Of a stretch of 64,000 nt of DNA, positions 24,006-35,276 are shown piece after piece (the first letter of the stretch is position 1; every line of letters starts with the position of its first letter). The DNA comes from Mauremys mutica (Eukaryota; Chordata; Testudines; Geoemydidae). The notes below the pieces were generated by a model, which did no database searches, was not told the origin of the DNA, and saw nothing but the letters and a program-made list of their open reading frames with translations. The stretch lies in contig NC_059075.1 of NCBI RefSeq assembly GCF_020497125.1, positions 106,369,222 through 106,433,221 on the forward strand, written 5' to 3'. Made by a program: the position numbers and the translations under genes.

Positions 24006-26138
24006 GGGGGTCTAGCACATAAGCAGAGTGATTAATGAGAATATCATGTTAATGCCACAATTAAAAAAAAAAATTAGGGGTGGGGTTGAATGGAAAGGGG
24101 CGTAGCTAAATGAAAAACCTAGGGACAGGATGATATTTGAAATGAGGGGGATGGGAGAGGAGGTGGAGGCATGGAGTGAGGTTGAGCTGAGAATGAGGGA
24201 GAGGATTGGAGCACACAGCCAATCGGCACAAGGCAGAGAATGTCCCACTCTGGTGCCATCACTGTCCATCAGTCCATGCTTAAATCGCTCCTGCGGCTCC
24301 TCTGCCAGTTTCAGTCTCAGTGCAGCATCTTTCTTGTGGAGTGGATGATGACTACTGCAGAACTGAATAATAAATATCATGTGGGGTGATTAAGACTTGG
24401 TCAAGAAAGGAGAATGGTTTTCAGATGAAACTTGAAAAAGAGGTGAGTCAAGGTGGAGCAATGCAAGAAGGATTCTAGATGGCAGAAGTTGTAGGGGAGA
24501 AATCTGAGTGGGAAGACTGAGTTAGAAGGCAGAGACTAAATCTGGTGCAAGACAAGGAGAGGGGCCAAGAAGAAGGAAGAGACTGTGCCCATGAGGTGGG
24601 CTGGGGCAAGTTTATGGAAGGTTCAGAAAGCAAGCAAAGCCATTTTTAAGTGGCTCCTGAAATAAATGGAGAGCCAGTGGAGGTTTTTGAGGAGGAGTTC
24701 TGTGTGTAGTGCTTCTCTGTTCCTCTGGGAAGGTGAGCTGCTTGATTCTGCACATATGGAGGTGTAGTCTGCTTGGACTCTGGCAAGCCATTGGGGAGGG
24801 GATTGTAGTAGTTAGAAGGGTGATGAAGACCTGGAGGAAGATTTTGCTAGTGTTGAATGCAGGGGCAGTTGCAGGAATAGTGGTAAGAAAGTTGTCAGAA
24901 GGGAAGAAAAGGGCTGGGTGGAGGAGGGGTGAGTCAGGGATGGCTTGTGGGTTACTGAGAACACAGGCAAACAGGAGGCCTGCATTGGGGTGGAAAACAG
25001 AAGAAATCCAAGTGGTTTAGGAAGTTTCTCTGGCTTGTTAGAAGCAATTAAAAGCCACAGATTGACTTAGTGAAGCTATGCAAAGAAAGTGGAGAGGGAC
25101 GAGTCAATGAAGTGGGGAAAAGTAATGTTAAAAATCATGAATATAAAAATAGTCGCTAAAGTAACTGAGCAGAATAAGTGTTGAGGCTAATATGGACATA
25201 CCTGATAACGATTCATGTGGTAGAAAGCACACCCGGATTCTCTGCAAGCCCAGTGGAAGCAGTGATATGTGATTGTGAACACTTTAGGTGAAACCCTAAT
25301 GCTACTGAAATCTACAGAATTTTTGCCATTGATTTCAATATTGCTGTTAGTGTCCAAGGCAAAAGGAAGTCATATGTGGGGAAAGCAAGAGAACACCAGT
25401 ACATTATCTAGATGCACCCAGCTATTAATATTCCTAAGCACTTTGCTGAATGGAAATAATTTTCTATTTAAAAACAATAAAAACTCCATGTTCAGCCACA
25501 ATAGCACTATCATGTAACCCGGGGTTAATGGTGATCATACTTCCATTCTCTATTGTATCTGAGGGAGGGCAGCAGAATTACTAAAATTAAAAGGATTTTG
25601 AATAAGGTTTTGACAAAGCATGTTTCCAACCTTAACTTCAACATCCCCTCAACGCCTGCTTTCCTGATGTGCTCAAGTAATTTGATAACTCAACCTGGAA
25701 ACCGAAGCTACACCGAGCAGAGGAGAAAGTATTTTTTTTTTTGCTTGAGAATTCTATTCAGAACTCGGTCCGATTCAGTATCGCAAGGTAGCTAACTTCC
25801 CAGTGGTGCTTGTAATACAATTAGATGTTGTTTTAGGCCCATACTTAACAATAAATTAACTTTTTATCCCTAAAAGTGCAACCCGTCCCCCCGGAATGAA
25901 TTGACACTACAGGAATGCCCCAGTGTCAGTGACCCTCCTTTATAATAATTGCTTTAGTACTTTGGTGTAATGGGGAAAAGTGTTTAACTAAATTGTTGTA
26001 GGATTTAATGCTTTGGGCTGTTATTGTGGAACACATTTGAAACTTTTAATTATGATCTTTCTGAGATATTACCGCCACTTCATCTTATTTATTTTTTATC
26101 GACTTTTCTATTGTGCTCAGCACTGTAGTATCTGAGTA

Positions 26139-26160
26139 CTTCTCTCTCTCTCTCTCTCTC
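26139..26160. repeat. CT microsatellite
   Basis: An alternating CT run of about 20 bp directly precedes an antisense SINE fragment. Confidence 0.9.
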
Positions 26161-26169
26161 GTGAATTTA

Positions 26170-26305
26170 TCCTTACCATCACCATGAAGTATGTTAGACT
26201 AAGAAGCTGAGACATGGATTAAGTGACCTGCTCAAGGCCACACAGGAAGGTTATGGCAGGGCTGGCACTGGAACGCAGATGATTTGAGTCCTAGGCCAGT
26301 GTAAA
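26170..26305 (-). mobile_element. tRNA-derived SINE fragment, antisense
   Basis: The + strand has GAAGCTGAGACATGGATTAA, GTGACCTGCTCAAGGCCACA and CAGGGCTGGCACTGGAACGC. These are reverse complements of the common SINE body. Decayed. Confidence 0.6.
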
Positions 26306-26330
26306 CATGAGACCATTCTTGCTTTTTAAA

Positions 26331-26402
26331 GGGCCGGATCCAAAGCTCATTTAGGTCAATGGGAGTCTTTTCATTGACTCCAGTGGTATTTGGATCAGGC
26401 CC
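26331..26402. repeat. 72-bp palindromic repeat with GGGCCGGATCCAAA ends
   Basis: The ends are GGGCCGGATCCAAA and TTTGGATCAGGCCC, complementary at 13 of 14 positions. Inside, GTCAATGGGAGTC and GACTCCAGTGG form a second imperfect inverted pair around TTTTCATT. The whole unit is a near palindrome of the type repeated at 58,917. Confidence 0.7.
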
Positions 26403-26599
26403 TTAAATAGCCTTCATATAAAATAGTAGCTATGGTAAATGGAAAACACCGATTAAGTGCTGTTGAGGATGATGTGGCTATTCCATATTTTCTAAGAGAA
26501 TCCCTCCATCTGATATTAGATTAAGGGCTCCCAAGCTATTTCATGGTGTAGGTCACTTTTGAAGTGTTGCTGTCTCTTTGGTCACCTCCCCTCCTATTT

Positions 26600-26830
26600 A
26601 CAATGGCAAAAGAGCCAAATTCCTATTGGTGTAGGTAATCCACTTCCCAGAGAGGCAGTAGTGATGTTAATGGAAGAATTCTTCCACCAATCTAGCACTG
26701 TCTACATTGGGACTTAGGTTAGCTTAGCTATGCCCCTCCTGGGTGGGGACTTTTCACCCCCAGAGTGACGTAGTTATGCTGACCTAATTTTCTCATGTTG
26801 ACCAGGCTGAAGTGTTCTTTGTACTTAGTC
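26600..26830. repeat. interspersed repeat, copy 1 of a local pair
   Basis: CACTTCCCAGAGAGGCAGTA, CTTCCACCAATCTAGCACTG and TCTACATTGGGACTTAGGTT correspond to CTCTCCAAGGGGCAGTAGCT, CTTCCATTGACCTAGCAGTG and TCTACACTAGGGCTTACGTT at 27,220-27,295. It is a dispersed element of the family marked by GTGTCTACACT. Noncoding. Confidence 0.55.
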
Positions 26831-27119
26831 CCTTGTGTTTCACTTCCCTCAATGTTTGGCTCATAACTGCATCTCAAGAACATGGCATTTTCCATGCTGA
26901 CTGGTGCAAAATAAATATATACAATTCTTCTGACAATTTTTAGAGGCTAATTCTCTGGACTTATTAAAAACATAATGTTGTTATAATCCCAGATAATTCT
27001 CTCCCAAAAAGCCTTCTGGCACTTAGAGAAGTTCTCTCATTTAAAAAAAAAAAGTGACAGTGTAGCTCTCACATATGTAATACTGGCCTTTGAAATGTGA
27101 CACAGACTCTAAGGGCAGA

Positions 27120-27375
27120 ATTCTCTCTGTACGGATATGTCTACAGACCCCTGTAAATGCTACAGCCACTTTCTGTTGTGTAGATACCGACAGAAGAACC
27201 TCTTCCATCACTAGTAAAATTCTCCTCTCCAAGGGGCAGTAGCTAGGTCAATTCTTCCATTGACCTAGCAGTGTCTACACTAGGGCTTACGTTGGCTTAA
27301 CTACATCACACAGGGCATGACATTTTTCACAGCCTTGAATGATCTAGTTATGTGCACCTAAGTTTTTTAGTAGAG
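27120..27375. repeat. interspersed repeat, copy 2 of a local pair
   Basis: This is the related copy of the repeat at 26,600, in the same orientation. It carries CATTGACCTAGCAGTGTCTA and GGCTTACGTTGGCTTAACTA. It could be an independent insertion of the same family or a local duplication. Confidence 0.55.
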
Positions 27376-27657
27376 GTCGTTGTTGTAAATCCTGTGTCTG
27401 TCAGAAGGTGGTCCATGTCGGGAGGCAATATAGAACATGCAGGAGACTGCATTGCAGCTAGAGAGTGAGAACATGGCCTTCCAGAAAAATTAAAACACTG
27501 AATAGTTGTGCGGAGGCAGAAACTGAAAATTACACAGGAATTGTCTCCGAGTGAGGTTAATTAATAAAAATGCTTGTAATATTATTGGTCAAACCTATTT
27601 ATAGAAAAAAGGTATTTTATATACTACTCAAGTTTTCATTTCTAAGTGTCATGTGTA

Positions 27658-27692
27658 GTATTTATTTATTATTATTTATTTATTTATTTTTC
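27658..27692. repeat. TTTA-type microsatellite
   Basis: Tandem TATT/TTTA units, slightly interrupted, end in a T run. Confidence 0.85.
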
Positions 27693-28564
27693 AAGTGGAA
27701 GAATACCAGCAACAAGTATTTAAGAACCTATAATAGGTTATACAGTGTTCCTGTCCATATTGTTAACTGCAAATTTTGCACTTATTTTCCACACACTATA
27801 GAAAGTCGTTACTGGTTAGGAATTTGCATTTCAAATACACCAGATGGGTGTCAAACCCCTCGCGTTTTAGTTACTGCAGCAGTTCTCACAATGTAATCTG
27901 CAGACCATTTGCCAGTGGCTGAGCACATGGTTCTAACACTCCTTGTTTCCATTAGCTAAACCACAGGAAAAGGAGCAATAAAATATTCAAGTTCTTCCAT
28001 AATGCTCCTTCTCAATGTAAGTCATGGGCTGTAGTTGCTAAAGTGTGTTCATGCAGTGGAGAGAAGTAGGTGCGTGCAATCCTAACCTGAAGGAGAGACT
28101 TTGTGCGTAAGCAAGCAGTTTCTGTCCTCTTAGATTCCTTGAGGACTGAAATTCTGCTGAACACAGACTATTGAAAACATGTGGTGTTAAAATTGATGCT
28201 CATCAGGAAAGGCCAATTTTTACTTCAGGATGTTAGATGTCCTAAAATTTGTGATCCAAGAAGGGACAAGATGTTTTCAAAGACAGGAGTGAGAATAATG
28301 GGATTGTTTACAGATAGAAATCTGCAGTAGGAAATTGTGTAGAAACATGGGGGGAGGGGGAAATTCTAAGTAATTGTAAGTGTAAAAGGAAGTTCACAGA
28401 TTACACTACAAACATGCCCTTCCTGATTGAGTTTGTCTAATGTTGTGTTGATGAAGTCTACAGTCTGCCTTCAGTGGATTCCTGGAAGATGTAATCAACT
28501 TTTCATTAAAGCATTTCACTTAATCATTTTAACATTAACACATTCCTCCTCTTTTCTTTTTCAG

Positions 28565-28645
28565 ACTGAGTATAAGCTTTGCAATGGGTCTGATAAAGAG
28601 TGTGCGTCTCCCACAGCCAAATTTACTAAGAAGGAGACATTGAAG
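28565..28645 (+). CDS. OSBPL5: OSBPL5 coding exon (segment before the polybasic region)
   Basis: 27 codons, phase 0 at both ends. The acceptor is CCTCTTTTCTTTTTCAG at 28,564 and the donor is AAG before GTATGT. The peptide begins TEYKLCNGSDKECASPTAKF and ends TKKETLK. The order E-Y-x-L-C-N-G-S-D-K-E-C-x-S-P-T-A is characteristic of ORP5. In my recollection ORP8 reads differently here, with no cysteines around the NGS-K core. This exon is therefore the main ground for calling OSBPL5 and not OSBPL8. It encodes a disordered segment that leads into the basic stretch of the next exon. Confidence 0.95.
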
Positions 28646-29897
28646 GTATGTACAAAACAATAGGAGTTGCCTTGGGCTGCAGTGTCACCAAGCTATTTCC
28701 TTTTAGAAAATATTGATAGTTAAAAAAAAAAAACTCCTTGTAAACTACTTCTCCTTTTACTTCAGAGTGTTATTTCCCATGACCCATCAAGCTGCTCACT
28801 CTTTTTTGGTCACTGCAGGTTCAGAGCCATTTGTTCCTGTATCCAGTCTTGCATGTGAGAGTTGTTAATATCCTGTAATTAGAACAAAACAACACAATCC
28901 CCATGCATCCAAACAGTTATCTATGTATCACAGAGCCCTTTGACCAACAGAAGGAATGTAATCCATTTTAGCTCTTATTAGTAACACACACAGTGTGCTC
29001 TAACACCATCTAGTTAGTTCTCATCACTGTCTCAAAGCAATAGGTCAGCTGGTGCTTTTGGGTAAAGAAGGTGGTTCACAAAACCAGTCTTGCATAAGAG
29101 GCTACTATTATTGTCAGTAGTAGCTTTAGAGCTCTTCTTGCTGCCTTTGGCAAACTGGGAAGTATCAGTGCCTTGTTCCCTACATTCATGTACCTTGGAA
29201 ATGGTTACAAATGTTTGGCTGCCAGAGGCAGTTCTGCCCACATGGTAGAGCTAGCCCCTCTGGTATAACCTATGTGATACACACAATGAAAGTAACCTTG
29301 AATACTGACATTGATATGACACCACTGCTTGCTCACCACTGCACAGGTGTGTCACACCCTGAGTGCCTGACATGTTGATTTAAAGCAAGTGGCCAAGTTT
29401 ATATCTGGTGTGATACAAAGGTTTCAATGTGTGTACATGAGGGATGACTTTCCAGGAGATTTAGTCTAGGTGAAAATGTGATTATATACACCTCAATTCC
29501 AATCTGCTTCTGCATAGCTTCTCACAGGGATTCCCTAGTCTGCCTCCATTGCTCTTTAGGCAGGGAGACAGCAGATTGTGTAACCTTTGTAACTGACAGA
29601 ACTAAGTTTAATAAGAAAAACCATTAAATCAAAGAACTCTTGTAGAATTTTGCTATCAATGAAGATACTTGATATCCTGGCTGCTGTCTGTGTTCCCTTA
29701 TACTTTTGTCACTAGAACATACAATTTTGTTGATTTCTAGGGAACCCCTATGAGGCCTGGTAAGTTTCATGAGAGCTCCATCTGCACAATAAATTGCTTT
29801 TCCAGATACATTTATGTAAGCAGTTCCCTCCCTTCTCTAAGTAAAGTATGCAGTAAAGGACATGTTTACAGCTGCTATTTTCTCCATTCTGAAACAG
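28646..29897 (+). other. OSBPL5: OSBPL5 intron, 1,252 bp
   Basis: GT-AG intron, phase 0. The acceptor context is TTCTCCATTCTGAAACAG, with a modest pyrimidine tract. I recognise no repeat or other element in it. Confidence 0.9.
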
Positions 29898-29999
29898 GTA
29901 CAGAAGAAGAATTACAGACAGGAGAAGAAAAGAGCCACCAAGCAACTCTTCAGCGCTCTAAAGGATCCCAGTGTGGTGATTATGGCAGACTGGCTGAAG
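29898..29999 (+). CDS. OSBPL5: OSBPL5 coding exon (polybasic stretch and start of PH domain)
   Basis: 34 codons, phase 0. The peptide begins VQKKNYRQEKKRATKQLFSA and ends LKDPSVVIMADWLK. The K/R-rich first half is the polybasic region. In ORP5 and ORP8 that region works with the PH domain to bind PI4P and PI(4,5)P2 at the plasma membrane, so the ER-anchored protein can bridge ER-plasma membrane contact sites. The second half, V-V-I-M-A-D-W-L-K, leads into the first strand of the PH domain in the next exon. The D-W-L-K ending matches ORP8 at the W position, while the rest fits both paralogues. The donor is AAG before GTATTT. Confidence 0.96.
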
Positions 30000-30629
30000 G
30001 TATTTAATGCAAAACATCACTTATGAGGGTTGAGGGATAAATAAATGGTTGAGAAAATCCTGTGGCATTTTGGATTTTATGCTGTAGTACCAAGAGCATC
30101 ATCCTTCGAGTGAGCGGAGAAGACTTGCTCACTTTCACTCAGTCAACCTCACTGGAATTGGAACAAAGACATTTCAGATCCTCTCTCAAGTACTTACTTC
30201 ACTTAGTTCTGTCCTGAGTTGTAGTTTAAAAAATAATCACATCTTCTCTGGAAGTTCTCTCAATCCAGGAGAGTTCTTTTGTTGGGTCCCAAATAGGCAC
30301 AGAACTGTAAGTTGATAGAAAAAGAAAATCAAATGTCCAGGTTTTCACATGCAGACAGGAATCACATTGAACCAAGGAAGGGGAGAAGAGAATTCCTGTA
30401 GCTAATTGAAAAGTAGTGTTGGATTCCATTCTAGTCCTCGGACAAAAGGAGCCAGAACTTCAAGGGAAGGACCATCAAGATTTTTCATTGATGTTTGAAG
30501 TTTGTAGCAGTTTGTCTTTTGATTTTTAGATTGACACAGAATAAACTTTGGACCTGTTGACAAATGTGACAAGACGTATGGATATTGACAGTTTATCACT
30601 GAGCCCTGAAACTTGTACACCACAGAACA

Positions 30630-30850
30630 AATATTTGATTGAAATTGTGGGGTGTGGATGCGGGAGACTAGCGAATATGTCCATGTTTGTGTAGCATTGC
30701 TGACTTATCGTAGGGACATCTTGTTCTGTACATTGATTCCTGGCACTGTAGGTGACCATCTTCTGTCCAATAAAAGATATTACTTCACCCACCTTGTCTC
30801 TCTAATATTCTGGAGCCAACACAGCTACAACAACACTTCAAATTGTCAGT
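30630..30850 (+). repeat. interspersed repeat ending CCAACACAGCTACAAC
   Basis: The 3' part reads TCCAATAAAAGATATTACTT, CACCCACCTTGTCTCTCTAA and GAGCCAACACAGCTACAACA. The reverse complement of this block is at 19,690. It is a widespread sauropsid repeat whose 3' end I recognise; its class is unclear. Confidence 0.55.
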
Positions 30851-31621
30851 TGCCCTTTCCATGATAAACCCCCAATTTCAGACATTTATAAAACAAAGGT
30901 GGTGATGTGTGGTTGTTTTGTTTTTAAATTATGGACTTTGAGACAATAGGATTTATTTATATTTGTTACAAATGTAAAAACTGGTGTTCATGGTCAGCAG
31001 TGGATTCTAGGCGACTGGAGGCAGCATAGCCTACTAGAGAACTAAAATTAATAATGTCTTTGTACAGCATTTAGGATTTATTTTATTATTTGTCTTCCTG
31101 TGCAAAAAGTTTTGTCCTGAAGAGTATGAAGCTGTTAAAACAGCTTCAGCTCAGTGACAAGCCATATATTATGTATTATCACAGCAGCAACACCAACAAA
31201 AGGGTTGCATATGGAGATTCAGCCCATGTGTGATGTTGGGCAAGAAGAGCTAGGTCTCACTTGGGCACTCTGTTACACTCAAAACGGCTAAAGCCAAATC
31301 TGTTGACCTGCAACACATGATATCCGGCTTCATGCGTTGCCTATGAGAGAGAATTTACATTGAGCATGACTGAAAAGTAAACCAGTCAGAGAAGGTGCTT
31401 TACAAAATGAGGATATTTAATTAAACCTATTAATTGTGGTTTCCCACAGCGGACCATTAAAGTAATGTCGAAGGCCCCTTAGCCTAGACATAACCTTTTA
31501 AATACTTACTGTCCTAATTGAAATGTCCACCAGCATTGTCATCAAATCATTCTCGTGTGGTCGACAACTAAAAGATAAGTGTCTGTGTAATAAAAGGGGG
31601 CTGTGAACTCACAAAATGGTA

Positions 31622-31715
31622 AGGGCTAGATTCTGATATCCTGACTCATATGGAATATCTTCTTCCATGAATACGCCTACTGAAGTTGACGAGACTACTG
31701 AAGGAGTACAGTGCT
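31622..31715. repeat. short repeat of the AGATTCTGATA...GAAGTTGACG type
   Basis: AGATTCTGATATCCTGACTC at 31,627 resembles AGATTCTGATAGCCTTACTC at 34,028, with similar spacing to a GAAGT-TGA block downstream. Both are degraded members of a short repeat family. Confidence 0.4.
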
Positions 31716-31861
31716 AGGCAGCATAAATAAAGGAATCAAAATCTGTCTTTGAGAGAGGGGCGCATGCTGAGCATATTGCACTGGATTAAAATATTTTATT
31801 TAAGAATTTAAAAAAACAACAAAAAAAATACCCAAACTATCTCTGCTTATTTTCCTCCCAG

Positions 31862-32065
31862 ATCCGTGGGACTCTGAAAAGCTGGACTAAGCTGTGGTGT
31901 GTTCTGAAACCAGGAGTGCTGCTGATTTATAAAACACCAAAGGTCGGTCAGTGGGTGGGCACCATCCTGCTCCATTCCTGCGAGCTGATTGAGAGACCCT
32001 CCAAAAAGGATGGCTTCTGTTTTAAACTCTTCCACCCCTTGGATCAGTCCATCTGGGCTGTGAAG
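31862..32065 (+). CDS. OSBPL5: OSBPL5 coding exon (first and central part of PH domain)
   Basis: 68 codons, phase 0; the largest fully conserved exon here apart from the last. It begins IRGTLKSWTKLWCVLKPGVL and continues through YKTPKVGQWVGT and ERPSKKDGFCFKLFHP to end WAVK. This is a pleckstrin-homology fold: the basic beta1-beta2 region (K-S-W-T-K-L-W-C-V-L) followed by the phosphoinositide-binding strands. K-T-P-K-V-G matches ORP5, where ORP8 has K-T-Q-K-N-G. The PH domain of ORP5 directs the protein to the plasma membrane for phosphatidylserine/PI4P exchange. The acceptor is CTCCCAG and the donor is AAG before GTAAGA. Confidence 0.98.
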
Positions 32066-32469
32066 GTAAGAATCATGCTGAGCTGAGAAACCTTCCCGCC
32101 CCCGGCCCTCCCCCCCAAAAAATTCTCTGAGGCAGAGAGGGATATGCTCAGGGGAGGAGAATCAGGGTTCCCAGCAGGCTGCAAGGGCAGCTTTGGCTCT
32201 TCCTAGTAGAACAGATTACATTATTTAAGGCAAATTAGGAACTTGATTAAATTAAATTTGATTTTAATACCAGATCAAAAGAATGTGGAGCCATTGAGGT
32301 GGGCTATATAAGTGTAATTCATAGTGCATAGATACATGACTGAAATTAAAGAAAGCGGAAAAGATTGTCTGAATACAGGGAAAAGCTCCTCGACAGTTAG
32401 ATGTGAATAATCTGCTGAATGTGGGAGGGTTCGTTAGAATTTAAAGTGCTGTACAGTGCAGAACAAGAA

Positions 32470-32537
32470 ACAATCTGCCCTGGCAAAGCGAGGTGGAATG
32501 AATGATCTGATCGGTCTTTTCCAACTCTAATGTTCTA
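32470..32537 (+). mobile_element. CR1 LINE 3'-end fragment
   Basis: GATCGGTCTTTTCCAACTCT near 32,508, followed by AATGTTCTATGATTG, matches the CR1 3' UTR and tail. Only the last 60-70 bp are recognisable. Confidence 0.6.
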
Positions 32538-32822
32538 TGATTGACGGGAAGTCTGGTCTTGTGGTTACAGCATTGGCCTGGGCCTGGGGAGATCTGTGTT
32601 CAAAACCTGGCTTTTCCACAAACTTCTTTTGTGTGACTTTAATCCTTTTGTGCCTCAGTTCCCCACCTGTAAAATGGGTTAATGATACTTCCTTTCTCCC
32701 ATCCGTAGTCCCTCTTGCCTATTGAAACTGCAAACTCTTTGGGACAGTGTACAGTGCCTAGCACAACAGGATCTTGATCTCAGTTGGGGCTTCTAGGTGC
32801 CACTATATTACCAATAATTGAT
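32538..32822 (+). mobile_element. tRNA-derived SINE, near full length
   Basis: The A-box region is TCTTGTGGTTACAGCATTGG. A B-box-like GTGTTCAAAACCTGG follows at 32,597. The body contains TGTGCCTCAGTTCCCCACCT and GTAAAATGGGTTAATGATAC. The 3' part has AGTGCCTAGCACAACAGGAT and CTTGATCTCAGTTGGGGCTT. It shares the layout of the copy at 22,010 and begins at the CR1 tail, which may have been its insertion point. Confidence 0.75.
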
Positions 32823-32892
32823 TCCACCCATCTGAAAGATGCAGATCCTGCAATTTATATTTTTTAACTAGTAGCTGAAAGGCTGTGCTTTC

Positions 32893-33075
32893 ACATGGGT
32901 ATAATTCATAAAGTCATGCGGAGGCTGAGAGCCAAAAAATGGCTGAGAACTTAAAAACTGGATGGTAGCAGACCAGGAATACCAGTGGTGACTGACTTGG
33001 TTGATATTCTAAACAAAAAGAGCTCTCATCCATGCTCATTGCTGTTCCCATCACTTCAGGCTGACTCAGCAGATA
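32893..33075 (+). repeat. direct repeat, copy 1 (partner at 33,440)
   Basis: GTATAATTCATAAAGTCATG, TTAAAAACTGGATGGTAGCA, GATATTCTAAACAAAAAGAG and GCTGTTCCCATCACTTCAGG recur in the same order 527 bp downstream with small differences. It could be a local duplication or two insertions of one family. Confidence 0.7.
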
Positions 33076-33439
33076 CCCTAGGCTGCAAAGTGATGTTTGG
33101 GATTATTAAGTAGGGGTTCTGTTGGGAGACTTGTGTGGGTGGTGAATGAGGGATACATGCTATGGTGAGGGGCTCTGTGTTTGGGGTTATTGCGTGTGCT
33201 GGTTGTGTTGATTTGTGTCTAAGAGGGTTTGTGCTGAGAGACTTGTTTTTTTTATGTGGGTGTCAGTTTTGGGCCAAGTAATCCACCATCTGTTGAGTCT
33301 CCCTCATATAACCAATGAAATTATTGCATACAAATTAGCTGTAGAGTAAGGGTGGTGATTGGTTGAGTTACATGTGATCTCCCTATGATCTTCAACTCTT
33401 GACTTAGCATAGATGCATGCCTTACTGTACCTGTACACC

Positions 33440-33612
33440 ACACAGGTATAATTAATTAAGTCAAACTCACTGAACTTTTAAAAACTGGACAGTAGCAGTG
33501 TGCAAAACTCGGTGATGAGTCAGCCTGGTGATATTCTGAACAAAAAGAGCTCTCAACCATGCATATAGCTGTTCCCATCCCTTTTTGCTGACTCTGGAGA
33601 TGTTTTAGGCAT
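33440..33612 (+). repeat. direct repeat, copy 2 (partner at 32,893)
   Basis: Matching blocks are GTATAATTAATTAAGTCAAA, TTAAAAACTGGACAGTAGCA, GATATTCTGAACAAAAAGAG and GCTGTTCCCATCCCTTTTTG. No coding capacity. Confidence 0.7.
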
Positions 33613-34019
33613 CAGCGTGATATGCAGAGTGCCATTTTTGGAATCTTACAATATCAATAACTCAAAGTTTTAAAGAACTATATTTATTTCTCTAAGGTTG
33701 GATGAAACCGCATTTGCCATTAGCTGTGATTAAGGAGGATGCCCCCACTGCTTACGGACAGTAACATCTATCTGTTGCCCTGAAGAAAAAGCACTTAACT
33801 ACTCAGACTCTGTTTCACTATTAAAAATAGCATCTGTGCAGAGTTATTACAGATATAAATTCCCTAAGAAATATTACCAGTCTAAACAAGGCATTGCTGA
33901 TTATGGTGTCACTGCAGGGAGGCCAGCATAGCAGAGATGCCTGGAAGGATTCATGTGCCAGGGCCGATGGCATTTGTTACTCTGGCACCAAAGGGTCTGG
34001 CAAAAATGGGAGAACAGAT

Positions 34020-34110
34020 GTATGAGGCCAGATTCTGATAGCCTTACTCACATTGAATTGTGCTGTGCTTCATGGGTAGTCCCTTTGAAGTCAAAGGAAC
34101 TATTTGTAAA
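34020..34110. repeat. short palindromic repeat of the TTTGAAGTCAAAGG type
   Basis: CCAGATTCTGATAGCCTTAC at 34,025 is followed by CCCTTTGAAGTCAAAGGAAC at 34,081. CTTTGAAGTCAAAG is itself nearly palindromic. It is a member of the short repeat family also seen at 31,622. Confidence 0.45.
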
Positions 34111-35276
34111 ATAAAGTTGTGCTAAAACTGGGTAACGGGTATATGAATCCAGCTCGTGGAGGAACATTAAATGGACCTCAGCAACAAAGAGTAAGAGCTA
34201 CTGTTTCCTTACAAGGTTTTTAGCCTCGCCTCGCCTCAGTCTGTGTCTTTGATGCTTTTCTTTGCACTAGACACTCTTGTCCCAAAGGTGTATGAGGGGT
34301 TACAGTTCACTTACCACTTGGCTTTTGTTCAGCCTTCAAGTTTCTGTTCATCTGATTCATGTCCTGCACCCAAGAAAGCTGACATTCATTTGCTGTCCAT
34401 CACCACAACAATTCCTTGTGAGCAGACAGAGGTCAATTGAATTCACCTGAAAAGTGCAGTGAGAATGAACGATTAGATGACTGATTAGAAAGTAGTAAGG
34501 TTTTGAAATTGGAAGCATCCTGTGATGTCAGAATGCTTTTTCCTTCAGCAGGACTGACCCAAAAGAAAGGAGTCAGATAAAATACATATATTCTATTTTG
34601 CATATTAAAAAGTGTAAGGATTTTCCTGAACACTGTTATGGAAAACCAAGTATCTCATGATTTTCTTGGTTTTAAAGTCAGAGTAGTTCATTTGAATATC
34701 TTGAGCTGGATATTAGGGAAGCTGCATTTGAAATGTGTATTAGGAACCCCCCAGGTTGGATTGTTGTGTGACACAGCCACTTTGGGCCACAAGATGAACA
34801 GCAGCAAAAGGCCTCCTCTAATGAACTGCTTGATGTCAAAGGAGCTGTTTGCACTCTGACAGCAGTCAAATGCTGAAGCTGCCAGAAATACTGTTTTGTT
34901 TTATGTCACTTCACTGCATACTTTTAAGGCAACCAGTGGAGCATTTACTAGTGTAAATTGGTTTTTGTCTAATGGTGCAAAGAGAGTCCGTTTCTCATGA
35001 ATTATAGATGGGTTCTTTGTTCCAGCCCAAGTTAAAATGATTACCTATAATACTGGAACCAAGATGTGGCCAAGAATTCCCACAGCCTGTTAAAACAAGA
35101 TGACAGATCCTGAAACGTAGGGATTGTCTAGACTAGAATTTGTGGTTGGGTTTTAACTCTAGTTAATTGATTGCCAGTTAACACAATTGTCAATGCCAGT
35201 CTGGATGCTCCATGAACATTTGTTTAATGACACAAATATTTGTGGTTACCCCAGGGCTCGGCCATAAGCTCTAGAA

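Larger units (their letters stand above)
17574..28564 (+). other. OSBPL5: OSBPL5 intron, 10,991 bp
   Basis: GT donor at 17,574 and a pyrimidine-rich acceptor ending TTTTTCAG at 28,564; phase 0. Identified contents are a 124-bp MITE 151 bp after the donor, a hAT element at 19.9 kb, SINE and MITE fragments at 18.8, 19.7, 22.0, 22.4 and 23.9 kb, a CT microsatellite at 26.1 kb, and a pair of related repeats at 26.6 and 27.1 kb. The stretches 20,220-21,990, 22,600-23,870, 24,020-26,130 and 27,700-28,560 show no coding or recognisable repeat signal. Short open frames there look random. Confidence 0.85.
30000..31861 (+). other. OSBPL5: OSBPL5 intron, 1,862 bp
   Basis: GT-AG intron, phase 0. The acceptor context is TTATTTTCCTCCCAG. 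It contains the dispersed repeat at 30,630-30,850 and a short palindromic repeat at 31,622. The remainder, 30,002-30,620 and 30,860-31,620, shows nothing recognisable. Confidence 0.9.

Noticed and set aside
28427..28663. 78-residue open frame as a separate small gene
   Set aside because: Its second half is the OSBPL5 exon 28,565-28,645; the first half is intron read-through.
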